Part shown: positions 21,397 through 30,068 of the stretch, piece after piece
How positions within the stretch are numbered: position 1 is the first letter of the stretch
Layout of the letters: each line of letters opens with the position of its first letter
NCBI GenBank assembly: GCA_002452325.1
Contig: DKFG01000235.1
Span: forward strand, 13,290-46,191
Origin: Geobacter sp. UBA6802
GTDB taxonomy: Bacteria; Desulfobacterota; Desulfuromonadia; Geobacterales; Pseudopelobacteraceae
Direction: 5' to 3'
Length of the DNA stretch: 32,902 nt
Position numbers and translations under genes: made by a program
Notes under the pieces: model-generated
The model's database searches: none
The model's input: only the letters and a program-made list of their open reading frames with translations
Told to the model about the DNA's origin: nothing

Positions 21397-23433
21397 TTAT
21401 TCCGCTTCGCTGGCTGCCGGGCGTTTACTGCACCGGCAACGCGGGTGAACCGGGATGCGCGGGCATTTATCCAGATCATAGGTGCCCTTCAGGGCCTGAC
21501 AGATGGGACAGGCATCAGGGGCCGGGTAGAATTCAACTTTCTTGATGCCGCGCTTCTGCCATTCATTAGTTTTGGCAGTCTCTGCGGCCAGGGCCATTTC
21601 AGTACGGGCAAGCCGCTCCCAGCTACTGTTCTGGTCGCCGAACTGTTTTTTCAGACGCTCTGCAACGGATAGCGGGTTGCTGCCGGCTATGACGTGGGCC
21701 TGCATTTCAGGGATGATCTTGTCGGTGATGGCCCTGGTCATGTTGTCCTTGACCAGCTCAAAGCCGTTGCTGCGCAACTCGTCGTAGATCTCTTTGTTCT
21801 TGATGATGTCCAGAATAGGGCGCTCTGCTCCGACCTGTCTGGCTGCCTGATCAAGCCCCAGGCTGTACGATTCGCCGTATGCAGTGTTGATAGGGGTGTC
21901 TGGATTGCTCAGGCTGTAGTCTGAAAGCGCATCGGTGACTGCCTGCTTGATTTGGGCGATCTGCTCAGGGGTAAGGGTAAAGGTTTCCTCAAGGGGGGCC
22001 TTGGCGAGGGCCAGACTGGCCGGGTCAAACTTGGCAATGGTGAAGATCCGCACGGCAAGCTCTTGCCAGTCTACTTTCAGACGGGATTCATAGTCTGCCT
22101 CTACCTTGTCCAGTTCCGGCCAAGGAACGGGCCGAGTTTCTTTGCTGCCTGAGACCATTTTGTTTCCGTCAACAAAATGATGCTCGCCACAGCCGCAGTC
22201 TGCTGCTTTGGGCTGTTCAGTGGTTGTTACCGCTGCCTGCTGTTGTGCTCCTTGCCCCATCATGTCGGCCTGGGCGTTAAGGAAGCGGGCCTGGGCCTGA
22301 GCAACCAGGTCATGCAGGTTGACCTGTTTCCATTCAATCTGCCAGTCACCCGGTTTCCAGGTGCGACCACGAAGCAGCAGCATGGATCTGATCAGGCGCT
22401 CAAAGCTGGCAGCCTTGGCCTGTTGCCGGACTGCAACATCGGCCAGCACCATTTCTGCTTCAAAGGTGGCCCGGCGCTCGGTGGTGCTGAAGCTGTAGCC
22501 CAACATCCAGGCAGGCAGGCCGGTAATGCCGCAGATGTCTTGCACCAGGTATTTCATCGGTACATCCATGTCCAGGATCAGGCTGTTGTCTGCACCCAGC
22601 ACGCTGATGTTGATGTCGCTGTCCTTGTCGATGGCTCTGACAAAATCCACTGATTTACCGGCGGCCTTGGCCCGCGCCGCTGCGTTGATTTCGTCGGTGA
22701 TGGTCTTGCGCCGAGCCTCCAGATCAGCGCCGTCTTTACGGCTGGTCTTGTAGATGATGGAGTAGGGCGGATCACCAAAGCGGGTCCAGGTGTTGGCTGT
22801 GGCCTGGTAAATGGTGGTGATGATCTTGCTGACGAACTCACACCCTCGCAAGACCGGCGTGCCGTAGGGGTTGGTGTTCTCGTTGTTGACGCTGAAATAG
22901 ATCAGGTTTTCTTGATTAAGCTCCCGATCCTGATTGTCATTGTCGGCACGCTGATAGACCCGCAGGCTGGAATCGTCGCGGCTGAACTTGATGAATTTGG
23001 AGTCTGCCACCCGCAGGCCGATGATATCTGAACGCTTTTTGTCAGTGATGAATTCACCAAAGGAAAAGCCCTGCTCAAACGCCTCGCGGCTGATCCCCTG
23101 ATGGAAGGCCTGCAGTCCCTTCTGGATGTCGTTGACCGGGACGTGCTGCATCCATTCATTGATCTCATCCACCAGCTTCTGATTGCTGCCGGTGACAATG
23201 GGGATGCCGTCCAGGGTGACCAGTTTGTTGATGGCTGCCCCGCAGATCGGGACGCTCTCAATTAAAAATTCAAAAAAGACAGGGTCTATCTTGCGCGGCA
23301 CAAAGGTTGAAAAGTAGCTGGTGAACGGGCCTTGGCCATCAACCGGCCGCAACTGCCAGCCGGAGTTGTCAGGGGCCAGCGTGCCGGGCACGCGACTTTT
23401 GCCGAAGCGTATATCAAAGCCAAAGAGTTTCAT
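21397..23433 (-). CDS. Portal protein fused to a MuF (SPP1 gp7-like) domain
   Basis: This 678-residue protein joins two usual proteins. Residues 1-400 resemble the Mu gp29 / DUF935 portal: WQLRPVDGQGPFTSYFSTFV, VQDICGITGLPAWMLGYSFS (about 287-306) and TTERRATFEAEMVLADV. The C-terminal part is a head morphogenesis domain of Mu gpF / SPP1 gp7 type, with RLARTEMALAAETAKTNEWQ and a Cys/His-rich end (CPICQALKGTYDLDKC, HPRCRC). In Mu these are separate genes (gp29, gp30). The portal is the ring through which DNA is packaged. It overlaps the terminase gene by 4 bases. Confidence 0.88.
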   Translation of the reverse strand: MKLFGFDIRFGKSRVPGTLAPDNSGWQLRPVDGQGPFTSYFSTFVPRKIDPVFFEFLIESVPICGAAINKLVTLDGIPIVTGSNQKLVDEINEWMQHVPVNDIQKGLQAFHQGISREAFEQGFSFGEFITDKKRSDIIGLRVADSKFIKFSRDDSSLRVYQRADNDNQDRELNQENLIYFSVNNENTNPYGTPVLRGCEFVSKIITTIYQATANTWTRFGDPPYSIIYKTSRKDGADLEARRKTITDEINAAARAKAAGKSVDFVRAIDKDSDINISVLGADNSLILDMDVPMKYLVQDICGITGLPAWMLGYSFSTTERRATFEAEMVLADVAVRQQAKAASFERLIRSMLLLRGRTWKPGDWQIEWKQVNLHDLVAQAQARFLNAQADMMGQGAQQQAAVTTTEQPKAADCGCGEHHFVDGNKMVSGSKETRPVPWPELDKVEADYESRLKVDWQELAVRIFTIAKFDPASLALAKAPLEETFTLTPEQIAQIKQAVTDALSDYSLSNPDTPINTAYGESYSLGLDQAARQVGAERPILDIIKNKEIYDELRSNGFELVKDNMTRAITDKIIPEMQAHVIAGSNPLSVAERLKKQFGDQNSSWERLARTEMALAAETAKTNEWQKRGIKKVEFYPAPDACPICQALKGTYDLDKCPRIPVHPRCRCSKRPAASEAE

Positions 23434-25208
23434 GCAAAGAGATCCTCCTGATTGTCTCCCGGCAGCACCACCCGCAGGGTAAGCACGCGGTCGGCGTCAA
23501 TAACGTGATCGTCAACGTCTTTGTAGATCCGCCGGTTGCTGCTGTTGCGGTAGGTATGGTTCGGGTAGAACAGCACGATGTCCGGGTCATAGGGATACTG
23601 CAGTTCGGTACGCTGCATCTTGGTGGTGAGCAGATCGGTTGACAGTTCTTTGGCGCTCAACCTGATCGGCTTGTTGGTCTTCTTGTCTATGATCAGATCA
23701 CCATCTTCATTGACTGCATCGTATGCCGCGCCGAACTGGTAGCCAGTCAGACGGCTCTCAAAGTCCTTATGCTGGTACTGATCCTGTCCTTGCAGAATAT
23801 GCACAACAGCTGAACCGGCGTTACCGAAGTCAACACCCCATCCCATCTTGTTCTGACCGGCATCGTAGATGTCATCAAGGGCGTTGATCGCCTCGGCCTG
23901 CTGATCGTAGGTGACGCCTTTCAGCTGCAGGCGGCAGATCAGGCGATAAACCTTGCCGTAGATCAACTTGACGTAGATCTCTGTCGGGTCTTGCGAAAAG
24001 CCAAGGTCTGCGCCGCCAAACAGCAGTCCTGGCATCGGATCAAAAAACGCCTTGATCTCCGCTGAAATATCAAAGTCCCGCTTTGACATTCTCCGGTCGC
24101 AGATGGTGACTACGTCGGGCTTACCCTTCTGTCCGTCAACCACTTGGGCCTGCAGTTCGTAGCCGTAGAGGCTGATCTCGCCGTGGGATTCATCCACCAG
24201 AATCTTGAGGCAACGATATTCGGGGATCTCGTGCAGCAGACGGCTGAACTGATACCAGGGGAAGACGCTGTTTTCAGGATCGCCCCAATTACCCAGCACG
24301 TTTTGCTGGTAGCCTGGAGAATCCTCGCCGCCGTACTGGTCAATGTAAAAACGCCGCCGTTCCGGCGTCCAGAACGGGGCAGGCATCAGCTCTTTACTCC
24401 ACTGGTACTTTCTGAACTCAAGGGTTTTCAGGGCGGCATCGTCAGACTGCTCTGCTTCATCGGCCTTCAGCTTGCCGTCGGCCTTCTGACAGAGGCGATA
24501 GAACACGCATGAACGGTCGCCGTCAGGGGTGCTGTAGAGCTTGTGGACGCAGCCGGGCTTGCTGGCTCGCCAAAACTCCTTGAAGATGTCCTTGTTCTTG
24601 GCCTTGGCTGCTTCGTCAAACATGGCAAAGGTGCTGACGTGAACACCGCGCAACGCCTCGCCGTCATGGCCGGTGGGGCGAAAGTCTACCTTGAACCCGT
24701 TGGCAAACTTCAGGTGGTGGTGGGGTTGCTTGCGGTGCAGCACCAACGCCTTGCCCAGGGCCGGGTTGTGGTTCAGTTGCTCAACAATGGTGTCGATGAT
24801 CTCCATCAGGTGAATGGTCATGGGGGCCGTGACCAGGCCGGAACCATTGGGTACGGTGAAAACCTTCCAGAGGATGAAACCGATGATCTCACGGGTTTTG
24901 CCTACCTCGGCGCCGCACTCATGCAGGGTGTTGCCTGGGTATCGGATTGATTCCTGCTGGTAGTCCCAAAACTGCCAGGGCCGGTCTGGATCGTCCGGGT
25001 TGCGCAGAAAGGCGGTGGTCCAGAGGACCGGATCGGCGCAGATAATGGCAAGCTGCAGCTCTTCCAGCGAAGTGAAAGGGGCTGGGAATTCTCCCCGTGC
25101 TATCTGGTGCCACGACCAATCAAGGTCTTTCAGGGTGACGTCAAAAAATTCCGGCGGCACCATGATCGCTTTGCCGAGGTCGGCAATGTGATCAAGCGGC
25201 TCCATCAT
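23430..25208 (-). CDS. Terminase large subunit
   Basis: From the ATG at 25208 this is a 592-residue packaging motor of the Mu gp28 kind. The ATPase has GAEVGKTR (99-106, Walker A) and FAMFDEA (194-200, Walker B). The nuclease domain shows GGADLGFSQDP (Asp401), GVDFGNAG (about 465) and DDHVIDADR near the end as metal-binding acidic sites. An upstream ATG at 25295 would overlap the small-subunit gene by 104 bases, so the later start is preferred. It cuts and moves DNA into the prohead with the portal. Confidence 0.92.
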   Translation of the reverse strand: MMEPLDHIADLGKAIMVPPEFFDVTLKDLDWSWHQIARGEFPAPFTSLEELQLAIICADPVLWTTAFLRNPDDPDRPWQFWDYQQESIRYPGNTLHECGAEVGKTREIIGFILWKVFTVPNGSGLVTAPMTIHLMEIIDTIVEQLNHNPALGKALVLHRKQPHHHLKFANGFKVDFRPTGHDGEALRGVHVSTFAMFDEAAKAKNKDIFKEFWRASKPGCVHKLYSTPDGDRSCVFYRLCQKADGKLKADEAEQSDDAALKTLEFRKYQWSKELMPAPFWTPERRRFYIDQYGGEDSPGYQQNVLGNWGDPENSVFPWYQFSRLLHEIPEYRCLKILVDESHGEISLYGYELQAQVVDGQKGKPDVVTICDRRMSKRDFDISAEIKAFFDPMPGLLFGGADLGFSQDPTEIYVKLIYGKVYRLICRLQLKGVTYDQQAEAINALDDIYDAGQNKMGWGVDFGNAGSAVVHILQGQDQYQHKDFESRLTGYQFGAAYDAVNEDGDLIIDKKTNKPIRLSAKELSTDLLTTKMQRTELQYPYDPDIVLFYPNHTYRNSSNRRIYKDVDDHVIDADRVLTLRVVLPGDNQEDLFA

Positions 25209-26073
25209 CGGTTTTCCGGCCTGTTCCTTTGGCCTGTGCCAGAGCGTTACCGGCGTTTTTGAAGATGTCGGCGATGGTGGCGGCTGCGTTTTCATCGGTC
25301 TTCTTGCGCTCCAGCGCTGCCGGGGTAATCATAAAGTCCGGCATGGTGATACCGGCGGCCTTCAACAGGTTGGAGAGGGGAAGCAGCGAAGGGTTAGGCT
25401 TTAAGGCGTAGCCGATAACCTTGCCGTCTTTGTCCAGCTTTTCGTCTTTGATGTAGACGCCATATTCAAGGATGGATGCCTGCAGCTCATCAACCACCTG
25501 CATGGTTTGGGACATCTGCAGGGCGGCCACGTTCTTCAGCTCGTACAGATTGCCGGATTGCAGGGCGTCGCTGATGGCGTTAAGGCAGGAGAGCATGTAT
25601 TCTTTATCAAGGCACTGCTGCCCGGGGCGGGTGGCGCCGTCATCAACCAGACTGCAGGGATACTGTGGGCAGGTGGATTTGCAGGGCTTGCCGGTGTTAA
25701 GCAGGCGGGTACGGGCATGGAGGCCATGCTTCCAGGCGTTTTTGCTGCAGGCGGCCTTGCCTTCTTCGGTGATGGGGCCGGTGGAGTGCTGGCAGGCGGC
25801 CTTGCGCTGGGCAAGGGCCTTGTCGGTCATGGTGTACTTGCGCTTGACGCGCAGACGCTCAAGGACGGGATCGCCGTCCGGGTCTATCTCTTCAGCGGGG
25901 GTTTCTCTGGCCTGCTTCTCTGTAGCCATTTCCTTTTCAAGCTGACGCAGATCGCGGATCTCCCGCGCAACCCCTGCGGTGTCGCCGGCGGCCAGCTTTC
26001 TGGCCAGGTTGGTCTTGAGTGCCTTGGCCAGCTTTTCGGCTGTCAGTTCTGTTGGTTGTTGCTGCTCTGACAT
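25192..26073 (-). CDS. Terminase small subunit-like protein
   Basis: This 293-residue protein precedes the large terminase. It has an N-terminal helical part, a QHSTGPITEEGKAACSKNAW segment then KHGLHAR (about residues 93-120; the GPxTxEGKxxxxxNAxKHG motif occurs in many phage terminase-associated proteins), and a Cys-rich stretch (KPCKSTCPQYPC). The C-terminus is helical and ends in a Lys/Arg-rich tail. It probably recognises packaging sites. GGGGAG lies 4 bases before the ATG. Confidence 0.75.
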   Translation of the reverse strand: MSEQQQPTELTAEKLAKALKTNLARKLAAGDTAGVAREIRDLRQLEKEMATEKQARETPAEEIDPDGDPVLERLRVKRKYTMTDKALAQRKAACQHSTGPITEEGKAACSKNAWKHGLHARTRLLNTGKPCKSTCPQYPCSLVDDGATRPGQQCLDKEYMLSCLNAISDALQSGNLYELKNVAALQMSQTMQVVDELQASILEYGVYIKDEKLDKDGKVIGYALKPNPSLLPLSNLLKAAGITMPDFMITPAALERKKTDENAAATIADIFKNAGNALAQAKGTGRKTDDGAA

Positions 26074-26160
26074 GACGCTCCCCTGAAGATGGAGCGGGTA
26101 GGTGAACTTGCGGCACCTTCTCCGGTGGGAACCGGCGCATCACTGTCAATGCTTTCCCCG

Positions 26161-26198
26161 CAAACAAAAAGCCCCGGACGCTTTTCGCGCCTTGGGGC
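26161..26198 (-). terminator. Terminator between the accessory and head operons
   Basis: On the minus strand a GCCCC...GGGGC stem (26198-26194 with 26175-26171), extended by G-T pairs and a further 3-bp helix around a 5-base loop, is followed by TTTTTG (26170-26165). It ends transcripts from the ParB-like operon. The head operon then needs its own start: 26074-26160 has a TTGACA (26150-26145) but no good -10, so an activator-dependent late promoter is possible. Confidence 0.7.
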
Positions 26199-26204
26199 TC
26201 CTTG

Positions 26205-26244
26205 TAGCAGGTTGCAAGGTCTTGTTTTGGCAGGCTATGACACT
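26205..26244 (-). repeat. Intergenic repeat, copy 2
   Basis: This is the partner of the repeat at 21357-21396 (5 mismatches in 40 bases). It lies between the 58-residue gene and the terminator. The two copies flank the whole terminase-portal block (about 4.8 kb apart, same orientation). Confidence 0.65.
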
Positions 26245-26260
26245 ATTTCGGTTTGAATCG

Positions 26261-26437
26261 CTACTCTTCTTCTCGCTGTTGCACCCAATCTTCGGCGACT
26301 TCAAGTGCTTCGGCTGGTGTGTCAGCACAGCCCACATATCCTACGCCGTCCTTGTCTGTAAACAGTTCGTACACCTGTGAGGATGAGTCATACTGTGACC
26401 AAACTTCATAACCGCTCTTTGCAAATATTTTTTTCAT
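26261..26437 (-). CDS. Small hypothetical protein
   Basis: This 58-residue protein (MKKIFAKSGYEVWSQYDSSS ... DTPAEALEVAEDWVQQREEE) is an alpha/beta small domain with an acidic helical end. No family is recognised. Its ATG follows the ParB-like gene stop by 1 base; the AAAGGCGG just upstream may serve as the ribosome site. It is the last gene of its operon. Confidence 0.65.
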   Translation of the reverse strand: MKKIFAKSGYEVWSQYDSSSQVYELFTDKDGVGYVGCADTPAEALEVAEDWVQQREEE

Positions 26438-26438
26438 G

Positions 26439-27344
26439 TTACGCCGCCTTTGCCAGCTCAAGCGCTTCTTGCTGCATGACGTTCTCGGTAAGCACCTTGC
26501 GGATCTTGGACAGGCCCTTGGTGATCAGATCCAGCCGGTCAAGGTTGGTCTGGACATTGGCACGGGTGACTTTCTTGAGCACGACCAGATCGTTGTCATC
26601 GTAGGCCTTGCGGACCACTTCCATACACTTTTCAATCATCCGCTCGTAGCTGGTGAGGGCCTTCTGTTCTTCTGCGGTCATTTCCGGCACGTCAAACAGG
26701 GCCATGGTTTCTTCAATGTTGACCATTGCCGTGACAAAGGCCCGCAGCTTGTCGTAGCTGTTGAGTTGGCCGTCGCGGATCTTGCGGAAGACAAGCTGCT
26801 GCTGCTCACGCGGGACGCGGGATAGCTCGAAGGCCTGGGAAGGGGTAAGGGTGCCTTTGACTACCAGATCCTGATAATCGCCGGCCAGGTTCAAAAGCTG
26901 GGTGCGCTCGGTGATGCGCCATGGTTGCCGGAAGCCCAGCTTTGCGGCCAGGGCCTCGACTGTAAAACCACGATCAAGCAGGGCCTGGTAGCCCTTGGCC
27001 TCTTCGATCAGGTTCAAGTCCCGGCGCATGATGTTCTCCAACAGGGCCAGTTCTTCAACCAGGTGGTCATCGGCTTCGATGATCCTGACCGGGACATACT
27101 TACGGCCTGCCAGTTGCGAGGCCCGCCAGCGCCGTTCTCCGGCGATGATCATAAACCGCTTGCCGCGCCGGACCACCACCAGCGGCTGCAGCACACCATA
27201 TTGCCGGATGTTGCCGGCCAGTTCATCAAGGGCCTTCTGATCAAACAGTTTGCGGGGCTGATCCGGGTTCGGGTAGATCAGGCTGATTGCCAGACTGGTT
27301 TCTTGTGCCTCTATCTCTACAGGTTTGATGGTTGCCTCTTCCAT
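26439..27344 (-). CDS. ParB/Spo0J-like DNA-binding protein
   Basis: This 301-residue protein has a typical ParB N-terminal domain: NPDQPRKLFDQKALDELAGN, IRQYGVLQPLVVVRRG, the GERRWRA box (69-75, CTP/Srx fold), ALLENIMRRDLNLIEEAKGY, then an HTH with a TLTPSQAFELSRV segment. The C-terminus is helical. It probably binds specific DNA sites. No ParA partner is near, so a regulatory or DNA-coating role is as likely as partition. GGAGG lies 6 bases before the ATG. Confidence 0.88.
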   Translation of the reverse strand: MEEATIKPVEIEAQETSLAISLIYPNPDQPRKLFDQKALDELAGNIRQYGVLQPLVVVRRGKRFMIIAGERRWRASQLAGRKYVPVRIIEADDHLVEELALLENIMRRDLNLIEEAKGYQALLDRGFTVEALAAKLGFRQPWRITERTQLLNLAGDYQDLVVKGTLTPSQAFELSRVPREQQQLVFRKIRDGQLNSYDKLRAFVTAMVNIEETMALFDVPEMTAEEQKALTSYERMIEKCMEVVRKAYDDNDLVVLKKVTRANVQTNLDRLDLITKGLSKIRKVLTENVMQQEALELAKAA

Positions 27345-27354
27345 CGCGTGCCTC

Positions 27355-27813
27355 CTACAGTAGTGATGGCTGACTGAACAGCGTGCTTGCCGGTGTTTCT
27401 CTCATATCTTTGTCCAGGTGGATCACTTCAATGCCCTTGCTGGTCAGGTGCCGTGCCAGGATGTAGTGCCGGTGACACTCACGCGGGTTGGCCTCGAAGC
27501 ACAGCAGCAGGTAGTTGAAGCGGATCGGGCCGGTGTTGGCGGTGTTGGTCTTGATTCCCATGTTGTGATTGAGGCCTTCAAGCCACTGCAGCGCATCCGG
27601 CTCTATCGGTTTGAATCCGCCCAGGACATCACCCTTGTACCAGTAGAGTTTGCTCAAGGTGGGAAGCCATGCCTCAAGTGCCTTGCGGTTGTACTGGAAG
27701 GCCCTGCCGTTTGGTTTGCTGCGGACGTCAACCAGAATGTCGATCTGTTTTTCTTCCAGTATCCGCTTGAATTGCGGGAGCTGAAGCCCCTGGTAGCCGA
27801 TGGTGTAGATCAT
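27355..27813 (-). CDS. DUF488 family protein
   Basis: This 152-residue protein has all DUF488 marks: TIGYQG near the start, ILVDVRSKPNGR (26-37), YWYKGDVLGGFKP and LLCFEANPRECHRH (about 108-121), with a final VIHLDK. The biochemical function is not established; the conserved Cys/His residues suggest a metal or nucleotide site. Such genes occur on mobile elements. It overlaps the previous gene by 4 bases. Confidence 0.9.
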   Translation of the reverse strand: MIYTIGYQGLQLPQFKRILEEKQIDILVDVRSKPNGRAFQYNRKALEAWLPTLSKLYWYKGDVLGGFKPIEPDALQWLEGLNHNMGIKTNTANTGPIRFNYLLLCFEANPRECHRHYILARHLTSKGIEVIHLDKDMRETPASTLFSQPSLL

Positions 27814-28025
27814 ACTGTTACCCTTTCTGCTTCGTGGTGGAAGCGTGCCATGCTTAGAAATTCCTCGAAGTTGTAGCCGTCACGGTCGCACCAGTGCATG
27901 ATGTCGCAGATGATGTCCTGAGGATCGGTCTCGTCGGCGTAGGCGTCACCCTTACACTCGATAGCATAGTATTCAATCAGTTTGTCAATACGGACGGCCC
28001 GGTCTTCATTGGTTGGGTTGCACAT
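27810..28025 (-). CDS. Small hypothetical protein
   Basis: This 71-residue acidic protein (RIDKLIEYYAIECKGDAYAD, DPQDIICDIMHWCDRDGYNF then EEFLSMARFHHEAE) has the sequence style of small phage and plasmid proteins of unknown function. AAAGGAG precedes the ATG, inside the end of the upstream gene. Confidence 0.7.
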   Translation of the reverse strand: MCNPTNEDRAVRIDKLIEYYAIECKGDAYADETDPQDIICDIMHWCDRDGYNFEEFLSMARFHHEAERVTV

Positions 28026-28305
28026 TTTTCATCTCCTTTCCGGTGCGCCAGTCATATTCCAGAATACCTGCTTCTTGCAGCATGGCCTGGGCCTGGTCTG
28101 CCAGATCCTCTGCGTCTTTCTGTGTGGGGCAATCCCACAGACATTCTACGCCGCCTGTTCTCCAGTGGCCGTATACCGACCAGAAAGATGCTTCGTGTGG
28201 TTCGCATACTTCGCAGAAGGTTCCATCATCCCTAACCGGGTTGACTTCAATTCCATTGAATCCATCAAGTGTATGAGAGCTTCCCATGTAACTCATAGTG
28301 ACCAT
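28006..28305 (-). CDS. Hypothetical protein with Cys pairs
   Basis: This 99-residue protein has FCEVCEPHEASFWSVYGHW, which might bind a metal, and a C-terminal helical part (DAEDLADQAQAMLQEAG). No family is recognised. AAAGGAGG lies 7 bases before the ATG, and the gene overlaps both neighbours (1 and 20 bases). Confidence 0.7.
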   Translation of the reverse strand: MVTMSYMGSSHTLDGFNGIEVNPVRDDGTFCEVCEPHEASFWSVYGHWRTGGVECLWDCPTQKDAEDLADQAQAMLQEAGILEYDWRTGKEMKNVQPNQ

Positions 28306-28730
28306 TACGCTGCCTCCTTTCTGATTGAATGCCTGACCTCTGCCAGTGTTTTCGGCTGCCAGTACAGGTCAATCTCTACGTGGTTGTCGATCAGTTCCTG
28401 AATGCTGATGTAGCCAAGTTCGGCGCAGTCAGTCCAGCCGTTGAGGCAGACAAAGCCGTAGGCCTGCAGTTGTTCTCCGGGGATCTCATCATATTCACAG
28501 CCAATGTCGCGCTCAATGATCCACCAGTCGCTTGCACCGCTGAAGTAGTGAAGGGCGACCATTGCTTCGTCACCCTGGCCTTCGGTTTCTCCGGTGACCG
28601 GCATGGCGGCTATTGTGTTTTTCAGGCGCTGTATGGTATTGACAAAGTGCTCGCCTTCTTCTCTGTGGCAGAGCTGACGCATGACGGACAGTTGCTCACG
28701 ACCAACGTATTGCTTGAGGTTCAATTTCAT
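28305..28730 (-). CDS. DUF2958 family protein
   Basis: This 141-residue protein fits DUF2958: VALHYFSGASDWWIIERDIG (about 59-78), a QAYGFVCLNGWTDCAELGYI stretch (about 91-110), then SIQELI and IDLYWQPKTLAEV. Such proteins are frequent on phages, plasmids and conjugative elements next to antirestriction or replication genes; the function is unknown. The ATG (28730) overlaps the J-domain gene stop by 4 bases. Confidence 0.8.
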   Translation of the reverse strand: MKLNLKQYVGREQLSVMRQLCHREEGEHFVNTIQRLKNTIAAMPVTGETEGQGDEAMVALHYFSGASDWWIIERDIGCEYDEIPGEQLQAYGFVCLNGWTDCAELGYISIQELIDNHVEIDLYWQPKTLAEVRHSIRKEAA

Positions 28731-29176
28731 GCCAACACCTCCCTTTCTTGATTCGCAAAGATCCTGCTGCCGTATTTTGACCGGATTTCTTCGAGCGACG
28801 CTGCTGATTTGCCGTGGTGCTTGTACTCTGCTGGTCGCCAGTACCAAGCGGCTTTTTTCGATGAGAAGTAGCAGCCAAGCGCCTTGAGCTGATCCTTCCA
28901 CTGCCGGGTTGCTCCGGTGAACCAGACCCAATTCCCGCAGAGTTCTACGGTAAGGCCTTGATAGATGGTGGTGGCCTGGATAATGTCCATGATGGCGTTT
29001 TCAATCTCTACGGTGGACTTGCCAAGATCCAGACACATCAGCTTTTTGGCGTATTCTGCATTGATCTGCTGCATGGTGGCGGTATCGCCGCCAAGGTCCG
29101 GGTGGTGGATTTTGCACAGACGCTTGTACTCTGCTTTCAACTCATCAAGACTGGTGATTGCCTCAAACCATTTCAT
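28727..29176 (-). CDS. J-domain protein
   Basis: The N-terminal 35 residues form a J-domain-like helix pair with the essential HPD (25-27) in HHPDLGGDTATMQQINAEY. A second part contains LCGNWVWFTGATRQWKDQLK followed by a YYFSSKK-like strand and AWYWRP, a small domain often joined to J-domains on mobile elements. The protein could recruit host DnaK to replication or assembly. It heads an operon behind promoter copy 1, with AGGAGG 8 bases before the ATG. Confidence 0.82.
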   Translation of the reverse strand: MKWFEAITSLDELKAEYKRLCKIHHPDLGGDTATMQQINAEYAKKLMCLDLGKSTVEIENAIMDIIQATTIYQGLTVELCGNWVWFTGATRQWKDQLKALGCYFSSKKAAWYWRPAEYKHHGKSAASLEEIRSKYGSRIFANQEREVLA

Positions 29177-29180
29177 CTTG

Positions 29181-29270
29181 ATAACCTCCTGAATTGATTT
29201 AACTTATACCTGTATCCTACCAAATTACCTGCCTAAGTAAACCAAAAAATGCAATAAAAACACATACTTG
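29181..29270 (-). promoter_or_regulatory. Promoter and leader, copy 1
   Basis: On the minus strand TTTACT-like -35 (29241-29236: TTTACT) and TAGGAT -10 (29219-29214) are 16 bases apart. Between them lies AGGCAGGTAA. The leader ends with AGGAGG 8 bases before the J-domain ATG. The whole 90 bases match the promoter at 30419-30508 at about 80%, so both are probably controlled together. Confidence 0.7.
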
Positions 29271-29277
29271 CATTTTT

Positions 29278-29775
29278 TCACATCTGTCCGGCATTAAGCA
29301 ATGAATAGCTTGAATCGTCACACACTATGATGTGATCAAGTACCTTGATGCCGAGCACATCACCGCACTCTTTAAGGCGTCTGGTTATTTGGATATCCTC
29401 TGATGACGGTTTGGGATCTCCGCTTGGGTGGTTGTGCGCAAGAATGACAGCAGCGCCATTGGCCAGGATGGCCGGCTTGAATACTTCGCGGGGGTGGACG
29501 ATGGACTGGTTCAGTGATCCGACGCTGACCACGTTGCAGGACGAGATTCGGTTTTTTGCGTCAAGGATGAACACTACAAAATATTCGCGGTCTATGTCTG
29601 GCAGCAAAGCCCTAAAGGCGTCTACAGCCTGATCGGAATCTGACACCCTGCTGCTGTTATAAAGTAGGGGTTTTTCTTTGACCAGTGAGACACGGACCAC
29701 CTGGAGACGCTGAGAGCAGCTTACCGGCCTGTCCGGGATTTCATATTCAGGGAAAAGGGAAAGAGCTGCGTTCAT
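29278..29775 (-). CDS. RadC-like JAB-domain protein
   Basis: This 165-residue protein is the JAB/MPN part of RadC without the N-terminal helix-hairpin-helix of the chromosomal form. The metal motif HNHPSGDPKPSSED (114-127) has both His and the Asp. DREYFVVFILDAKNRI and VVSVGSLNQSIVHPREVF are family segments. Function of phage RadC-like proteins is unsettled; isopeptidase-like or DNA-linked roles have been proposed. Such genes are common on mobile elements. Confidence 0.92.
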   Translation of the reverse strand: MNAALSLFPEYEIPDRPVSCSQRLQVVRVSLVKEKPLLYNSSRVSDSDQAVDAFRALLPDIDREYFVVFILDAKNRISSCNVVSVGSLNQSIVHPREVFKPAILANGAAVILAHNHPSGDPKPSSEDIQITRRLKECGDVLGIKVLDHIIVCDDSSYSLLNAGQM

Positions 29776-29787
29776 GGCGGTTTCCTT

Positions 29788-30066
29788 TCAGTAACCAGTC
29801 TGGTCTTTGATGGCCTGGCGCAATCTGCTGCCGTGGACGCTTTCCAGATGCACGCCCATTCCGCCCCAGGTGACATAACCATGGTCGCCTTCAAAATCGA
29901 CGCAACCAACCAGGCCGTCGAAGGTAAAGGGCTTTGGCCAGCGGTCGGCGTAGTCCTTGACCCGGTTTTCATACACCAGGGTCATTTCTACCTTGTGGGA
30001 GGCCTTCGGGTTTTCTGCGAAGATCAGCCAAGCGATTTCGTGTCTGAATACCAAGAGCTGTTCCAT
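29788..30066 (-). CDS. Small hypothetical protein
   Basis: This 92-residue protein (EQLLVFRHEIAWLIFAENPK, TFDGLVGCVDFEGDHGYVTW, HGSRLRQAIKDQ) has a mixed alpha/beta pattern and no recognised family. It lies between a 49-residue gene and the RadC-like gene with short spacers, in the operon of promoter copy 2. GAAAGGAAGG precedes its ATG. Confidence 0.7.
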   Translation of the reverse strand: MEQLLVFRHEIAWLIFAENPKASHKVEMTLVYENRVKDYADRWPKPFTFDGLVGCVDFEGDHGYVTWGGMGVHLESVHGSRLRQAIKDQTGY

Positions 30067-30068
30067 AA

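Noticed and set aside
26439..27344. ParB as part of a plasmid partition system
   Set aside because: No ParA gene nearby and no clear parS repeat was seen, so partition is not supported.
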